Below are positions 1 to 11,720 of a stretch of 64,000 nucleotides of DNA, piece by piece. The position numbers and the translations under genes were made by a program. How positions within the stretch are numbered: position 1 is the first letter of the stretch; each line of letters begins with the position of its first letter. The notes below the pieces were generated by a model. That model worked only from the letters and a program-made list of their open reading frames with translations, had not been told where the DNA came from and did no database searches. The DNA is from Chloranthus sessilifolius (Eukaryota; Streptophyta; Magnoliopsida; Chloranthales; Chloranthaceae): the NCBI GenBank assembly GCA_021018995.1, contig CM037593.1, positions 37,151,810 through 37,215,809 of the forward strand, written 5' to 3'.

Positions 1-956
1 GATTTGAGGAGGTCATGACCCGCATGACCAACGGCAAAAAGGGGTCGGGATCCTCCATAAAGAGGGTTGACCTTCCCCACTATATGTGCCAATGCGCCAT
101 GATACCGAGTGCGTGGACCGAGTGCAACACGCACTCTACGCGGTCTTCTGTGGCCGGTGGTTCGACGCCACCATGATCATCCTTGAGGGGATGAGGTACA
201 TCAAGGGCAAACTGATGAAGGGCAACCTTCGGCCCAAGGAGAAGATGCCCTACGCTCGCCTCATCTCGAGCATGTTGGAGTGCTACTCCAACGATCCCTC
301 CTACACTATCTCACCTCATGAGGTGAGGGCTACGGATTGCGTGAAGACGTTCTCCAAGTCTTCATGGACCCGTAGCTACAACCTGCTCAAGCGGACCCTA
401 CCGGCTCTGGGTCCCGCTCCGGCCAGCAGTACCACCACCCCCACCACCACAGCAGGACCCACCCGTGGGTGGGGCACACCCGGCCGAGCCATCCGTGGAG
501 AGGGCTACCTCTCATACCACAGCGTCACCGACACCGCCCGCTCACTCCGCGCTCGCTACACCCACCTCATCATACCGCCGGCGCGTCGCTCCATCCGGAC
601 CTACCATCGAGGAGGTGTTGGCACGTATGGAGGCCAACAATGAGCGGATGAACCGGAGGATGGACTTTCTTATGTTCCATACCCTCCGCTACATCTACCC
701 GACCGACTACCACCGTTACCTCGCTCAGGAAGAGAAGTGGACTGCTGGACGGACCGCCTTCCACAGGGGTCCCGTTTTCCATCCCACCACTGCCACTACC
801 GACGCGGATCCTTCCACATCTACCTCCGCTCCGCTTGCCCGGCCCGCTACCTCGACTACCCACCAGCAGTCTCCACCACCTCGTACACCGGCTCCGAGAG
901 ACCATGACCCCATAGCCGTCGGCTCAGATGGGCAGCACTGCTTGACACGGGACTAA
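1..956 (+). pseudogene. Accessory ORF3 of Tekay-like element T1, 3' part
   Basis: This is the downstream part of the third ORF of a Ty3/gypsy element whose 5' half lies outside the window. It matches the ORF at 27789-29371 of element T2 along its length. The N-terminal part (from about 86) has the conserved block ending in PYARLISSMLECY, which resembles the putative plant transposon protein domain (PF20167-like); this family assignment is from memory. A proline/threonine-rich linker follows. The C-terminal block (about 590-780) has the motif MEANNERMNRRMDFL and a tail ending at the stop near 956. Relative to T2 there is a net loss of about 34 bp near position 89, so the frame is broken. The block 86-440 and the C-terminal block also lie in different frames. 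Molecular function is unknown. Position between pol and the 3' LTR, in sense orientation, is the same as in T2. Confidence 0.75.
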
Positions 957-1266
957 CTTTGAGAGCAGCATGAGCCTTGTGCTCTCATTTTTGAGTTCTA
1001 TTATATGCATGTATATAGTGTACGCCAACTTATTTGGCGCGTTGTAAAAATTTTCAGAAATGAATAGAAATCACAAATTTTGGTGTAAATTTTTCATTAT
1101 CACAACCTTTATATTCTATGCTTGTTTTCTTTTTTCTTTCTCTTATTGCCGTAGTACACCTGAGTCTACTGGGCCACCTCACCTGCGAGTGTGGGGGGGG
1201 GGGGGGACCTAGACCTACGCACCTTTGGGTCATTTTCGAGGACGAAAATTCCCAAGGTGGGGAGGA
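957..1266 (+). promoter_or_regulatory. 3' untranslated region and polypurine tract of T1
   Basis: The segment between the ORF3 stop and the LTR holds an uninterrupted run of about 15 G near 1191-1206 and, directly before the LTR, the purine tract AAGGTGGGGAGGA (1254-1266). The same two elements occur at the equivalent place in T2 (29497-29576). In LTR retrotransposons the tract abutting the LTR primes plus-strand DNA synthesis. The G-run is not explained by that role. Confidence 0.8.
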
Positions 1267-3792
1267 TGTAATATCCTGAAAAATCATGTTAAACAGTGAC
1301 CTCGAGATCCATGTCGATTGGTCACAAGTTTGACCAATTAGGAGTTCAATAGTTAGCATAGAGTGTTATGAACGGATGAGATGTGATAAATTGATTGATT
1401 GTGTGGTGTGTAATATAAATGTGAAGTCACATACACCTATCGCGGTGCTTGTGCTCAACACACAAGTTAGAGGAGAGATAAAAGGGTTTAATAACCCTAA
1501 ATTTGTGTTTTGGGTTGTTGAGAGAGAAGTAAAGAAGAGAGAGAGAGGAGTAAAGAAGGGTTGAGCAAGGAGTTATTGTGGGTGATTGGAAGGGGGATTC
1601 AAGCAATTAAGAGACTGACTCAACGCGAGGGATCCGTTCAAGCCAAAGCTGGAACCCTAGCCTTTCCAACCACTTGATTTAAATCAATTTGAGATTTATT
1701 GAAGGTAAAATTCTTGTAGTTTAAATGCATAGATTGAAAGGTTAAATTGTAGTTAGAAATAGTTTAAAATGTGGGATAAGAGCTTAGAAAAATGGAGGAA
1801 AGAGTAAAGGAAGAGATTGGGAAGAACAACCAAAAGGAGGCCAAATCTGGCAATTTCGATTAATCGAAATTGGGTTTCGATTAATCGAAATTGCCCAAGA
1901 AGTTGAAAAGTCAGGGGACCCCGATCTCGATTAATCGAATTGACTTTCAATTAATCAGATTTCGATTAATCGAATTGGAAATCGATTGATCGACTGGGAA
2001 CCTACAGTGAACCCCAGTGGAGGAAAGAAAACAGCTTGGAGAAATCGACTAATCGAAATGGGAATTCGATTAATCGATTTAGAAATTTGATTAATCGATT
2101 TGGGATCAATTAATCGATTTTGGAAATTCGATTACTCGAATTGAGAATCGACAGGATAGAGTAGAGAATTTCGATTAATCGAATTGGGTTTCGATTAATC
2201 TAATGGGAATCTCGATTAATCGATTTGAGAATCGATTAATCGATATTGACTTTCGATTAATCGATTTTGGAAATCGATTAATCGAATCAGATTCGATTAA
2301 TCGATTTTGGAGTTCGATTAATCGACTGGGCTAGTTTATGTTGACTTTTGAGCTTGACTTTAAGCTTCATGGAGGGTCTTGGACCTCCTTTATTGCATCT
2401 TTAGTGATGTGTTTCACATGATATGTGGTACCATAGGTGGTACGTGTGAGCTAGTGCACAAAGAGCCACGTGGGACATTGATGCATTGATCGAACGAAGA
2501 CTTGAGGTAGGGAACACCTTGAACATGTACTTTATTTTACAAGAGCATGTATGTAGTGATATAGAATTCAATTCAAAATATTTTTATTACTTAAGAATTA
2601 TGAAAAGTGTGTGTGCGTGACATCCATAAGAGTAATTATAATGAACCATCCCCAGGGGATGAGGAAGTAAAGAGATAAGAGCATCAGGTGTGATGCAAGT
2701 GAATGGATACATCCCAGGGATGTATCCAAGATTGAATCATGTTTGATAGGGCCTAACTAATATAAGATAGCACAATTACACGGTGAATAACTATATGTAA
2801 AGCACCTGATACTTTTGTTATTTGAGGTTTGATAGGGTACCCCACCGACGTGGCGGGATATCCACGACTGACACGGCAGGATACCCGTGACCGATACGGC
2901 GGAAAAATCATAGGCGGTCACGGAGGCTTATCCATTACGATACACCCGGGGGTGTTGATTGAGACTAGTGAAACCCAGCCACCAATCCCCAGGGGAAAGG
3001 GGCTTGGGTACCATTTATATTCCGAGGGAATACGTTAAAAGTATCTATATAGATGACGATGATGGGTATCTCATCGATCTCGATGCTATATTGCTCGGGG
3101 ATTACTTAAGTTGAAAGTTTAAGTTTTGCTTTAGGCCTTTTCAGCATCATTCATGAATGAATAAAGACATGAGTAAACTACCAGTAAAATATAATGCTTT
3201 TTAACTGTTTTCATCAGTAACTGCATAGACACATTATGCATGGCATATCATGGAATATATGTGAGTAATAATTTATATGTTCAACTGTGTTTTGTTCCCT
3301 ATTGAGCTAGGATGTAGCTCACCCTATAGACTATACGTCGCAGGTCCACTACTAGCGAGGCCGAGGCTTGAGGACCCGGTGAGTCGGACCTTGCGGCCGG
3401 TGAAGAGTTGGAGCCACCTCCGGAGGACTTCTTCTAGAGAACTCCGTTGTACCGCTTTGAGGGCTTTTTGATAGAGATTTGTACGGCTTGGTATGTCAAG
3501 CCTTGTTTTGGCTAAACAATGTACATGTATAAATTGAGACTATTCTTTTGGGGTGAACCATCCGTGATGATTTGTTATCATCGATGGTTCGGATCGGTTC
3601 TCTATTCATGCAGAGGCATGAGGGTAGAACTGTCTTTTGAGAAATGCTTTAATATAGATTTAAATTCCGCAGTTTCAATTACTAATTCGTTCTTGCTTGA
3701 TATGCCAATGTTCCGTGCTTAGCTAGGGGGCACGGTCAAGATGATCGTGCTGATGGCACGGGTTTTGGGGTGCCGAAATCCGGGCTGTCACA
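1267..3792 (+). mobile_element. 3' LTR of Tekay-like element T1
   Basis: The LTR begins TGTAATATCC directly after the polypurine tract and ends GGGCTGTCACA, so it has TG...CA ends. It aligns along its length with the LTRs of T2 (19086-21696, 29577-32208) and solo LTR T3. It contains the array of TTCGATTAATCGAA-like palindromes (about 1855-2335), degenerate units of GGCGGGATATCC (about 2840-2900), and the box GAGCTAGGATGTAGCTCACC (about 3303). The partner 5' LTR is outside the window. The sequence after the LTR (CATAA) would be the right copy of a 5-bp target duplication, which cannot be checked here. The LTR interrupts the copia pol ORF. Confidence 0.9.
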
Positions 3793-5319
3793 CATAATGT
3801 ACACTGATCTTGTTCCCTCTACTACAAACATATAAAAATCCGAACCAAAAGTTTTTTCTTTTCGCACTCTTTTGCTTTTTCTGAGATCCGTGTTTTCTAT
3901 ATTTTCAGAATTTATAATTAATTTTTTTTTATCAGAATTTTCATTAATTCTAGGAATAGAAGAAAAATAATGTTCATAAAATTCAGCATCTCTAGATTCA
4001 ATTATACTATTTTGATAAATTGCACCCTTAGATTCAGTTACCAAAAATCTGTAGGCTTTACTGATTAATGAGTATCCAATAAATACGCATTCAATGGCCC
4101 TATTACCTAATTTGGGTCTTTTAAGATCTGGTAATCTAACCAGAGGTCGGCACCCCCACACTTTGAGATATTTAAGATTTGGTTTCATTTTCTTCCATAA
4201 CTCATAGGGAGTTATACTAGAACTCTTTTGTGGCACTCTATTTAAAAGATGACAAGCAGTGAGAAGTGATTCACCCCATAAATTTAAATTTAAACCAGAG
4301 TTTAAAAGCATAGCATTTACCATTTCTATTAAAGTTTGATTTTTTCTTTCTGCTGTACCATTCTGTTGAGGAGTGTAAGGTGCAGTCATAAAATGTACGA
4401 CCCCCACATTTTCACAAAATTCACTAAAATCATTGAAAGTGTATTCTCCTCCTCTATCAGATTTTAAAGTTTTAATTTTAAAATTTAACTGATTTTCAAC
4501 TTCTTCTTTATAAGCTTTAAATTTTCCTAAAGCATCATCTTTATGTTTTAACAAATAAACATAAGTATATTTTGAATAGTCATCAATAAATGTTATAAAA
4601 TATCTTTTTCCTCCTCTAGTTAAAATACTATCTAAATCACAAATATCAGAATGAATGAGTTCTAAAATCTGAGATTTTCTTTCTACTTTATTGAAAGGTT
4701 TTCTTGTGATTTTAGTTTGAACGCAAATTCTACATTTATCATGAATATTTTTCTCGCATCTAGGAATTAATCCTAATTCTATCATAGAATTTAAACGATT
4801 AGCATTCACATGCCCTAATCTATCATGCCATAATGAAAGAGAATCAACAATATAAACGGAAGAAGGCATTTCATTGATTACATTCAATTTGAACATCCCA
4901 TTACAGACATATCCTTTCCCCATAAATACACCACCCTTAGTGATTACAACTCTATCCGATTCAAAGACTAACTTGAAACCATGTTTATTGAGTAAACTGG
5001 TCGAGATCAGATTCTTACGAATCTCAGGAACATACAGTACATCGGTCAAAGTAAGGGTCTTATCAGAGGTCAATTTAAGATTGATTTTCCCTGAATCCTT
5101 GACCTTTGCAGTTGAAGCGTTCCCCATAAAGAGCTCTTGTCCGTTTGTGTCTTCCGCATAGTTGGCAAAGAAAGATCGACAGTTACAAACATGCCTAGTG
5201 GCACCAGAATCGATCCACCAGTCTTTTTCGCTTCCAACCATGTTGATTTCGAAAATCATGGCTACAAACTTTTCTTCGGTCACATTCGCTTGAGATTCTT
5301 TCTCCTTTTGTAAGTGCAA
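3793..5319 (-). pseudogene. Ty1/copia pol: protease, integrase, start of RT region
   Basis: The minus-strand reading frame encodes in order: protease with WWIDSGATRHVC (active-site DSGA), the GAG-pre-integrase zinc-binding block (HDRLGHVNANRL ... CRICVQTK), and an integrase core. The integrase shows the D,D,E residues in ELIHSDICD, LKSDRGGEY and NGTAERKN. A copia-type post-integrase region follows. The frame runs without a stop for about 510 codons and then enters the T1 LTR at 3792, so reverse transcriptase and RNase H are cut off; the rest should lie left of the window. The last roughly 18 residues of the open frame are LTR-encoded, not copia. Relative to gag the frame is shifted near 5300, consistent with a one-base indel in an originally single gag-pol ORF. 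The clade within copia was not determined. Confidence 0.92.
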
Positions 5320-6128
5320 TCCTTTTTGAAGTGACCGGGTTTACCACAGTGATAACAACTGCCCTTTTTCTTTTGGCCCTGATGACCTTGGCTCTTAATT
5401 TTCTTGTTAGCCTTATCAGAATTGAAGTTGCATTTTCGCTTTCCATGTGATTTGGACGTACCAACCTCCACCATATGAGCCTTTGAAGTTAATTGAGATT
5501 GCTCATCTTTCTTGTCGCGAACACGAAGTTCATATTCAACTCAAAGATGGTGGCACAACTCTTCAAACGAAAGTTCTTTCTTTTTATGTTTGAGAGTGTT
5601 TCTGCAGTCCTTCCATGAGGCAGGCAATTTGTGGATAATTGCATGATTGTAAAAAATGGGATCCATTTTTATGCCCTCTTGATTAATTTGATCGATAATA
5701 TACTGAATCTCATGAACTTGATCGAGAATCAGTTTATTATCCGTCATTTTAAAATCTAAATACTGACTTACAATGAAGCTCTTTGTACTGGCATCTTCTG
5801 CTTTGTACTTTGTCTCCAGCGCCTTCCAAAGTTCCATTGCAGACGACATGCTCTGGTACACATCGAAGAGAGAATTTGCTAGCATATTGAGAATGTGCCC
5901 TTTACAGATATAATCATCTTGCTCCCATTTCTGACGTTTATGAGCATTGGCAAAAGATTCTCCATCAGAATCTTTAGGCTCCGCGGGTTTTGGAGTGGTT
6001 AGGACATAAGCAACTTTCAAAGTCGTCAATACGAAATGTATCTTCTGTTGCCATCTTCTGAAGTTGTTGCCGTCGAATCGCTCCAATTTGACGAAGTCGT
6101 GAGTCATCACTTTCAGATTTGAAGCCAT
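5277..6128 (-). pseudogene. Ty1/copia gag with zinc knuckle
   Basis: The frame starts with an ATG at 6128 and encodes a copia-type gag (UBN2/DUF4219-like) with the early motif LERFDGNNFRRWQQKI. One TGA at 5541-5543 interrupts the frame, probably a C-to-T change of a CGA arginine codon. The same frame then continues through a lysine-rich stretch to a CCHC zinc knuckle, CYHCGKPGHFKKDC (about 5380-5330). It ends at a stop near 5277, where pol continues in another frame. The product would be the structural protein that packages element RNA. Damage makes the copy non-functional. Confidence 0.88.
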
Positions 6129-6150
6129 TATAAAAGAGAATAACGTTTTA

Positions 6151-7154
6151 AAATTGTTAGATAAATCAAAGAACAGAGATCCGAAAATGATGAAAAGGGC
6201 AAGAGAATTGGACTCGAGGCACGTAATCGTTGTCTTTAAAATGCTATTCGCTCCCTACTTGAGTAAATCTTCGAGTTTGCAAAAGGGGTTCCAGCGAGAC
6301 GTTTCCAGGATACAACGAGCCCAATCTCTTGGATGCGATCCGTTACTTTGCAACAGTAGAGGATCGCCCCAAAAAACTCAATCCGATGGAGTACCACCAA
6401 AAGAAGAAAGCAAGAGGAATTCTCAAGTTTTATGCAAGGATTCCGATGGATTTTGGCGCATTGGCGCTTTAGGCGTGCACGCACTTTGCACTTCGCACGC
6501 GCGCATCGTCACAAGGAGAGGTTTGAATTTTTGACCAGCCAGATCCAACGGTCAGATTATTCATGGGTTGGGTCGGGCCTAATGGGCCACTATTCAATGG
6601 GTCAATTCGATTCTATTGGGCCAAATGGATTGGTCAAATGTTGACCATTGGACCCAACCGTTTCATAACCGCTTATAAAGGTGTATAACCGTTCGAATTT
6701 GAATTCGAAAAGTTACAACCTTTCATGCAGCCGTTGGATGTAGCGGTTGAAATATTTGAAAGATCCGAGCCGTCCAAAATATGACTGTTGGTCCAACAGT
6801 CATATTGAAATTTCTATATAAGGAGGCCTTAGGACATAGATTCAAACACTCTGAAATCCATCAGAATCCTTGCATAAAACTTGAGAATTCCTCTTGCTTT
6901 CTTCTTTTGGTGGTACTCCATCGGATTGAGTTTTCTGGGGCGATCCTCTACTGTTGCAAAGTAATGGTTCGCATCCAAGAGATTGGGCTCGTTGTATCCT
7001 GGAAACGTCTCGCTGGAACCACTTTTGCAAACTCGAAGATTTACTCGAGTAGGGAGCGAATAGCGTTTTAAAGACAACGATTACGTGCCTCGAGTCCAAT
7101 TCTCTTGCCCTTTTCATCATTTTCGGATCTCTGTTCTTTGATTTATCTAACATT
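6151..7154 (-). repeat. Copia LTR region with ~300-bp inverted arms
   Basis: The segment begins TGTTAGATAAATC and ends GATTTATCTAACA. The outer 300 bases on each side (about 6151-6458 and 6860-7154) are near-identical inverted copies. The right arm is preceded by a TATA-like box (CTATATAAGG, about 6814), as expected for a U3-R-U5 LTR reading plus. The left arm is R-U5 reading minus and abuts the copia gag leader, so it is the 3' edge of that element's 5' LTR. The central 400 bases are single copy. At 7155 family B LTR sequence resumes, so the copia element probably ends at 7154. No clear primer-binding site was found between 6150 and the gag ATG. Confidence 0.7.
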
Positions 7155-8985
7155 TAGTTCCTCCTTAGGAATATAGTCAGAGTCCTCAAGATCAAGATTG
7201 TCTGAACTTAGGTCAGTCTCAGCACCTGTGACGTATAGTCGGGGTGAGCTAACATTGAAGCTCAATAGAGGAAACTTATCTATTTACATTTTATCAATTA
7301 TGGTTTTCAAAAGATGCTTTGTAGACTAAATTTCAATTCTAAAACAGTGTATCGAAAGAGAAGTTATCACATCCAATGTTCTGATGTTTTCATATTCTGA
7401 TATCATGCATGCTTTTTGTCTTAAAATTATAACTTAATTGTATCTCTCAAATTACATACTAGTATAAGAGCACGAGTATTACCGATGGGAAACCCTACTT
7501 ACCATCGTCGTTCAATGAACTCTTTTTCGAAAAGTGCAACAATCCCTTACGTAATGAGGGAAACTTGCGCAAGGCTGAATTACCGTAAATACGGTTGGTA
7601 GAATATAGGGTTTCGTTCGAATTAACCTCAAATCAAATGCGGATACTAACATATCAGATTTTATGTAAATAATACATTTTCATATTTTCTGAGTTCTAAT
7701 ACAAAATTCACATTCAAAGGTGAGGTTCGAAATTTCCAAAATTTCTGAGTCCTTATTGATGTCACAGTTTCAAAGTTCTTAATCATGCTGTTTCAAACAA
7801 AATTTCAGAATTTATGCTTTAAACAAAAATAATCAATACTTAGAATAAGATGCAAATTAGTTTTAGGGTTCCCCTACCTCGACTTGAATTGGTCTAAGCT
7901 TACACCAAGAGGTCCTCACAGTGGATTCAAATTAGGACCTACAAGTATTAACCCCATAACAGTGTTAAAAGGGTCTATAGATCCAAACAGAAGCTAACAT
8001 AGATTTTTCCAAGACATTTTCAAAGGCCAAAAAAATAGGGCAGAATTCGATCATCGAATTCCAAATTCGATGCTTGAATTTGAATTCGAGCATCGAATTC
8101 ATCAAAAATGCATCAGTCAGATTTTTTCACAATTCGATCATCGAATTTTAATTCGATGGTCGAATTTCAAATTTGATGTTCGAATTTGAATTTGAACCTT
8201 GAATTTGTCCAGGTCAGTGTTGTTCAATTTTGTCTCCTTTCTTACAATTTTTCTTCCAAAACACTAACCTGCTATCTATTATATATACACCATCTATCCA
8301 ATCTAAACTAGGCAGAAATTAACCTAGTCAAAGGAGTTTAAAAGCCTACCTTTCAAGATCGATTTCTTTAGCTTCCATTGATCCAATTGTAAGCACCGAA
8401 TCAAGCTGAAAGTTTCAGTTGGACTCCAAAATTCAGTCCATCTCTAACCTTGCTGCCAGGGCAAAGGTTAGACAGATCATTCACACAGGTATCCACTCTC
8501 CCCTATCTTTCTTTCTCAATATCTCTAACAAATCAGAAACTGATCACAAAGTTTTTCAATGGCTAAGATGGGGAGAGGGATTCTAATCACAGGGGATCTA
8601 AGCAGAGAAGCAAAAGGAGTTGCAAGGACTCTAAAATTTCTGGTTCTTACGAGAGGGAGGAAGGATAGAACTTCACCCACACTCTTCTCTGTTTATAAAA
8701 CAATTTTCACCTCAAAATATCATGATATTTTTCCAAAATATCATGATCGTTTTATTTACAAGTCTATCCACTTGCATTAATTTTCGGTGTTCAACACACA
8801 CACACACACATCTTAGTGTATACGTTATCAAATATATGGCTTCCAGAAGTCCAGATCGAAAATCCATTGACCAAAATTCTCATCATATCTTAACCTACCC
8901 AAATCAACCTAATTTGTCCCATAACTTTTTCGGGTATGTTTATAGAGGTAAACAAAATCAGGTCTAAAATATCTGGGATATTACA
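7155..8985 (-). mobile_element. Family B LTR, partial (minus orientation)
   Basis: The sequence is homologous to solo LTR 55888-58059 from its position about 56240 to its end. In minus orientation it starts TGTAATATCC at 8985. It contains the box related to GAGCT...GATGTAGCTCACC (minus, about 7205-7260) and a region with short palindromes such as GAATTCGATCATCGAATT (about 8040-8200). The part missing on the left (about 350 bp) is expected beyond the inserted copia element. The following GGGAC (8986-8990) would be one copy of a target duplication. Confidence 0.8.
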
Positions 8986-9539
8986 GGGACGTTACTTGCA
9001 CTAAGAAACTTGGCCCTTGCATCGAGTTTAAAACAAAGACTTACAAGTTTGACGACCTCTATTATATAAAAACACCATCTAAATCTTTTGATTTGGAGCC
9101 CATCATTTAATGATATTAAGTGCAAAAGATTAACACCAAATATAATCTTCATCATGTGATTATATATAGTCAAAGGCTATTATTTGATTCAACGGTCGAC
9201 AACAATAGATCATATGATAAATATCGTGTTTTGCTCCAATCTTATCCACTAAGGATCTATAGATCATGAACTTTAAATCAGATGACCTAGATTGCGTTTT
9301 CACATGCCACATGTTCCTAAAATACAGTCTTTCTTTAACTTTGGTAAGGGCCACATTTCTGAGTGCAAGTAATGGCTCCCTTTCTAAAAAAGATACAATA
9401 TTTTATATTTCCAAATTTAACTTTTCCTCAGTTGCATGGTCATAAATAGTAGTGTGGCTCTTCGGCTTGACCATTTGGACGAAAGGAGATTACCTTGAAC
9501 ATCCGAAATGTGATGTGCATTTTCTAGGCGAGATTCAAC
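8986..9539. other. Non-coding stretch, MITE-like relic
   Basis: I found no coding signal. Phrases such as those around 9060-9350 (geared to CACATGCCAC and ATCTATAGATCATG) resemble the fold-back MITE family at 39510-39910, so this is probably an old fragment of that family. Confidence 0.35.
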
Positions 9540-9614
9540 TGTCACATCCTGAAATTCTACCCCATACCGAGGGCCTAAAACTCTGTGTCATGACCTGCAT
9601 GCATCCCAGATACG

Positions 9615-9667
<53 letters not shown>

Positions 9668-11272
9668 CAGAGTTCTCGCACTAGCATTGTTCCACAAAGT
9701 CCGTAAATCTAATAGTATAAAGATGGAGAATCAAGGTAGAAATATATAATGAATAAATGTGATGCGAATCAATGAAATAATTATTAATCAATGGAAAAAT
9801 AAGGTCAATAATAAATCAAATATACGAGGCTAACAACGAATACCCAACGATAAACGATAAACAATAACAGTACGAAATGAAAGAATAAACTGTTTAATCT
9901 GTAAATCTAATCTCAGTACCAAAACTACTACTATCAATAATCGACACTCGAATCGTAATCAATACCAAGGTCCTCCTGATGCCATGAAGTGTCACCCTCC
10001 CAAGGTGCCTGGTACTTAGCGTCTATGTAGTCAACGAAGTCAACGTCAATAGGATTGGGGTAGTCGGCTTCCACACCGTCGATAAAATCACTGTGGAACA
10101 CAGTGGATACACCACCAATCCACCCTACACTATGCAGGTGCATTGTGGGTACATCTCGAGAGTGATAACAATAATATGACGATATAACTGAAATAATAAG
10201 AAGAAAGTTACAAAGTCATGCGTATCGTAAATATCATATCGTATCATAAATGTAAAATCATAATTTAGACATCACTCCAACCCTAATGTACCTCGTCATA
10301 CCACATAAAACGTAACATATCATATTACAACATCATATGCATCTATACATCACATGGGCATACTTACATACATATTTCTAATACGACATATGCCAAAGTC
10401 GCTGCTCGAGTCTATCATGTGAGGGTCACCATAGTAGTATACCACCATAACATACCGCCCCTCATATCATAACATACCATAATCATATCATACACTTCAT
10501 CTAGTCTCTGGGGTGACCGATCATAAGCATACGTGTCTTTAAAGGCGAGAACGACGTAGTTCGTATCATATCAAATCCTATTGTCTCTGTAAACGTTGGA
10601 ATCTATACGTTGGCTATATAAGGTACGACACATACAAACTTAAATTCTTAAACTTATACTGACCTACACAACTTATTCGAGGTTACACTGAATTCATACT
10701 CACCTCACTCCTCGCTTCGATACTATCTCATTGAGTCGTCACACACAAGTGTAGGCATGATCCCACGCACTCGGGTATATGACCTAGTATATCCATAAGA
10801 CGTACGACATATTAATTGTAAAAATTATCCTATCTTACTTAGTGAATGGATTGAAATCCTTAGCTACATTATATATATAACATATCAAGTTCAATTATAA
10901 TATAGCCATAGCTCTCAGTGTACGAGTAATCGAAAATTATGCTAGTGAGATATCATATAATAAGGGTATCATTATCGTAGTCATTATCATCTAATCGATT
11001 TCTAAGTAATTAAAGTTTTGTCTTAAGCAGTTCTGATGTCCTTGAGAAATGAGAAAGGTCAAAGTTTGACTTTACAGATGTCATCGAAGTTCTAAATTCT
11101 CCATGCCATTGTGAAGATCGTGTCGAGGTGATAAAATTGATATATAACATGTTATAATCGGATAAATAAATAAAAAGATATCGTGATTCTAATTTTTTTA
11201 GATTTATCATGACCTTCGATCAAAAGACCTTATTTAATATTATATTATATTAAAAATTTTGGTCATGATACA
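9540..11272 (-). mobile_element. Family C LTR, minus orientation
   Basis: Ends read TGTCACATCC ... ATGATACA on the plus strand, i.e. TGTATC ... GGATGTGACA as an LTR reading minus. TCAAC (9535-9539) precedes it. TCAAT (33470-33474) follows the displaced right edge, which fits a 5-bp target duplication with one mismatch. A (TA)n tract lies at about 9614-9663. No internal region or coding sequence is attached, so it would be a solo LTR. The next solo LTR is inserted at the last bases of this one, which makes the right boundary less certain. Confidence 0.5.
9614..9663. repeat. (TA)n microsatellite
   Basis: An uninterrupted TA dinucleotide run of about 25 units inside the family C LTR. Confidence 0.97.
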
Positions 11273-11408
11273 TGTTGTGATTTTAAATCTGTTTTAAACT
11301 CGCAAGCGCACAAATCGATTTGTAGCAATCGGATACGAAGTATGAGATCGTTCCTACGAAGATTGGTTAGAAAATTTAATATCACGAAATAGAAATTAAT
11401 CAAAAGAA
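11273..11408 (-). mobile_element. Athila-like solo LTR, 3' piece
   Basis: This is the last ~136 bp of a minus-oriented LTR whose remaining ~1165 bp lie at 32297-33464. The minus-strand end reads ...TTTAAAATCACAACA. The flanking ATACA (11268-11272) is repeated exactly at 33465-33469. The LTR is split by the CACTA element at 11409-32296. Its 3' end layout, with GTGCGCTTGCGAGT near the end, matches the LTRs of the LARD at 42361-53322, which carries a tRNA-Asp primer site. Confidence 0.82.
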
Positions 11409-11720
11409 CACTATGTGAAAATCGACAAAAAACAACGGCCAAAAACCGTTGTAAATTTCATAAACAACGGTTATGAGCCGTGATAACAACCGTTGTTTAT
11501 AGAGCAGTAGTTTTCATAAACCACGGCCAAAATCGTGGTTTATGTACCAAATAAACAATGGCCCATGTCCGTTGTAAAATAACAATGGCTTTGAGCCGTT
11601 GTTCATAACGGAAACAGGTTGTTATATTTCTTCAAAAGCCACGGCCTAAGTCATTGGTATATAAAAAGAACGCCAACGAATTGTTCTTAATTTACTCCAA
11701 AAATAACGGTTATGGATCGT
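11409..11720. repeat. CACTA-1 left terminus and subterminal repeats
   Basis: After the 14-bp terminal repeat there are at least eight copies, in both orientations, of a short motif with core ACCGTTGT / ACAACGGT and the related CCACGGCC / GGCCGTGG. Such clusters bind the element-encoded TNPA-type protein in characterised En/Spm elements; that role is inferred here by analogy. Confidence 0.8.

Noticed and set aside
9614-9663. ORFs made of alternating Ile and Tyr residues at TA microsatellites
   Set aside because: They are translations of (TA)n runs and carry no other coding evidence; the same holds at 13389, 14332, 55015 and 62044.
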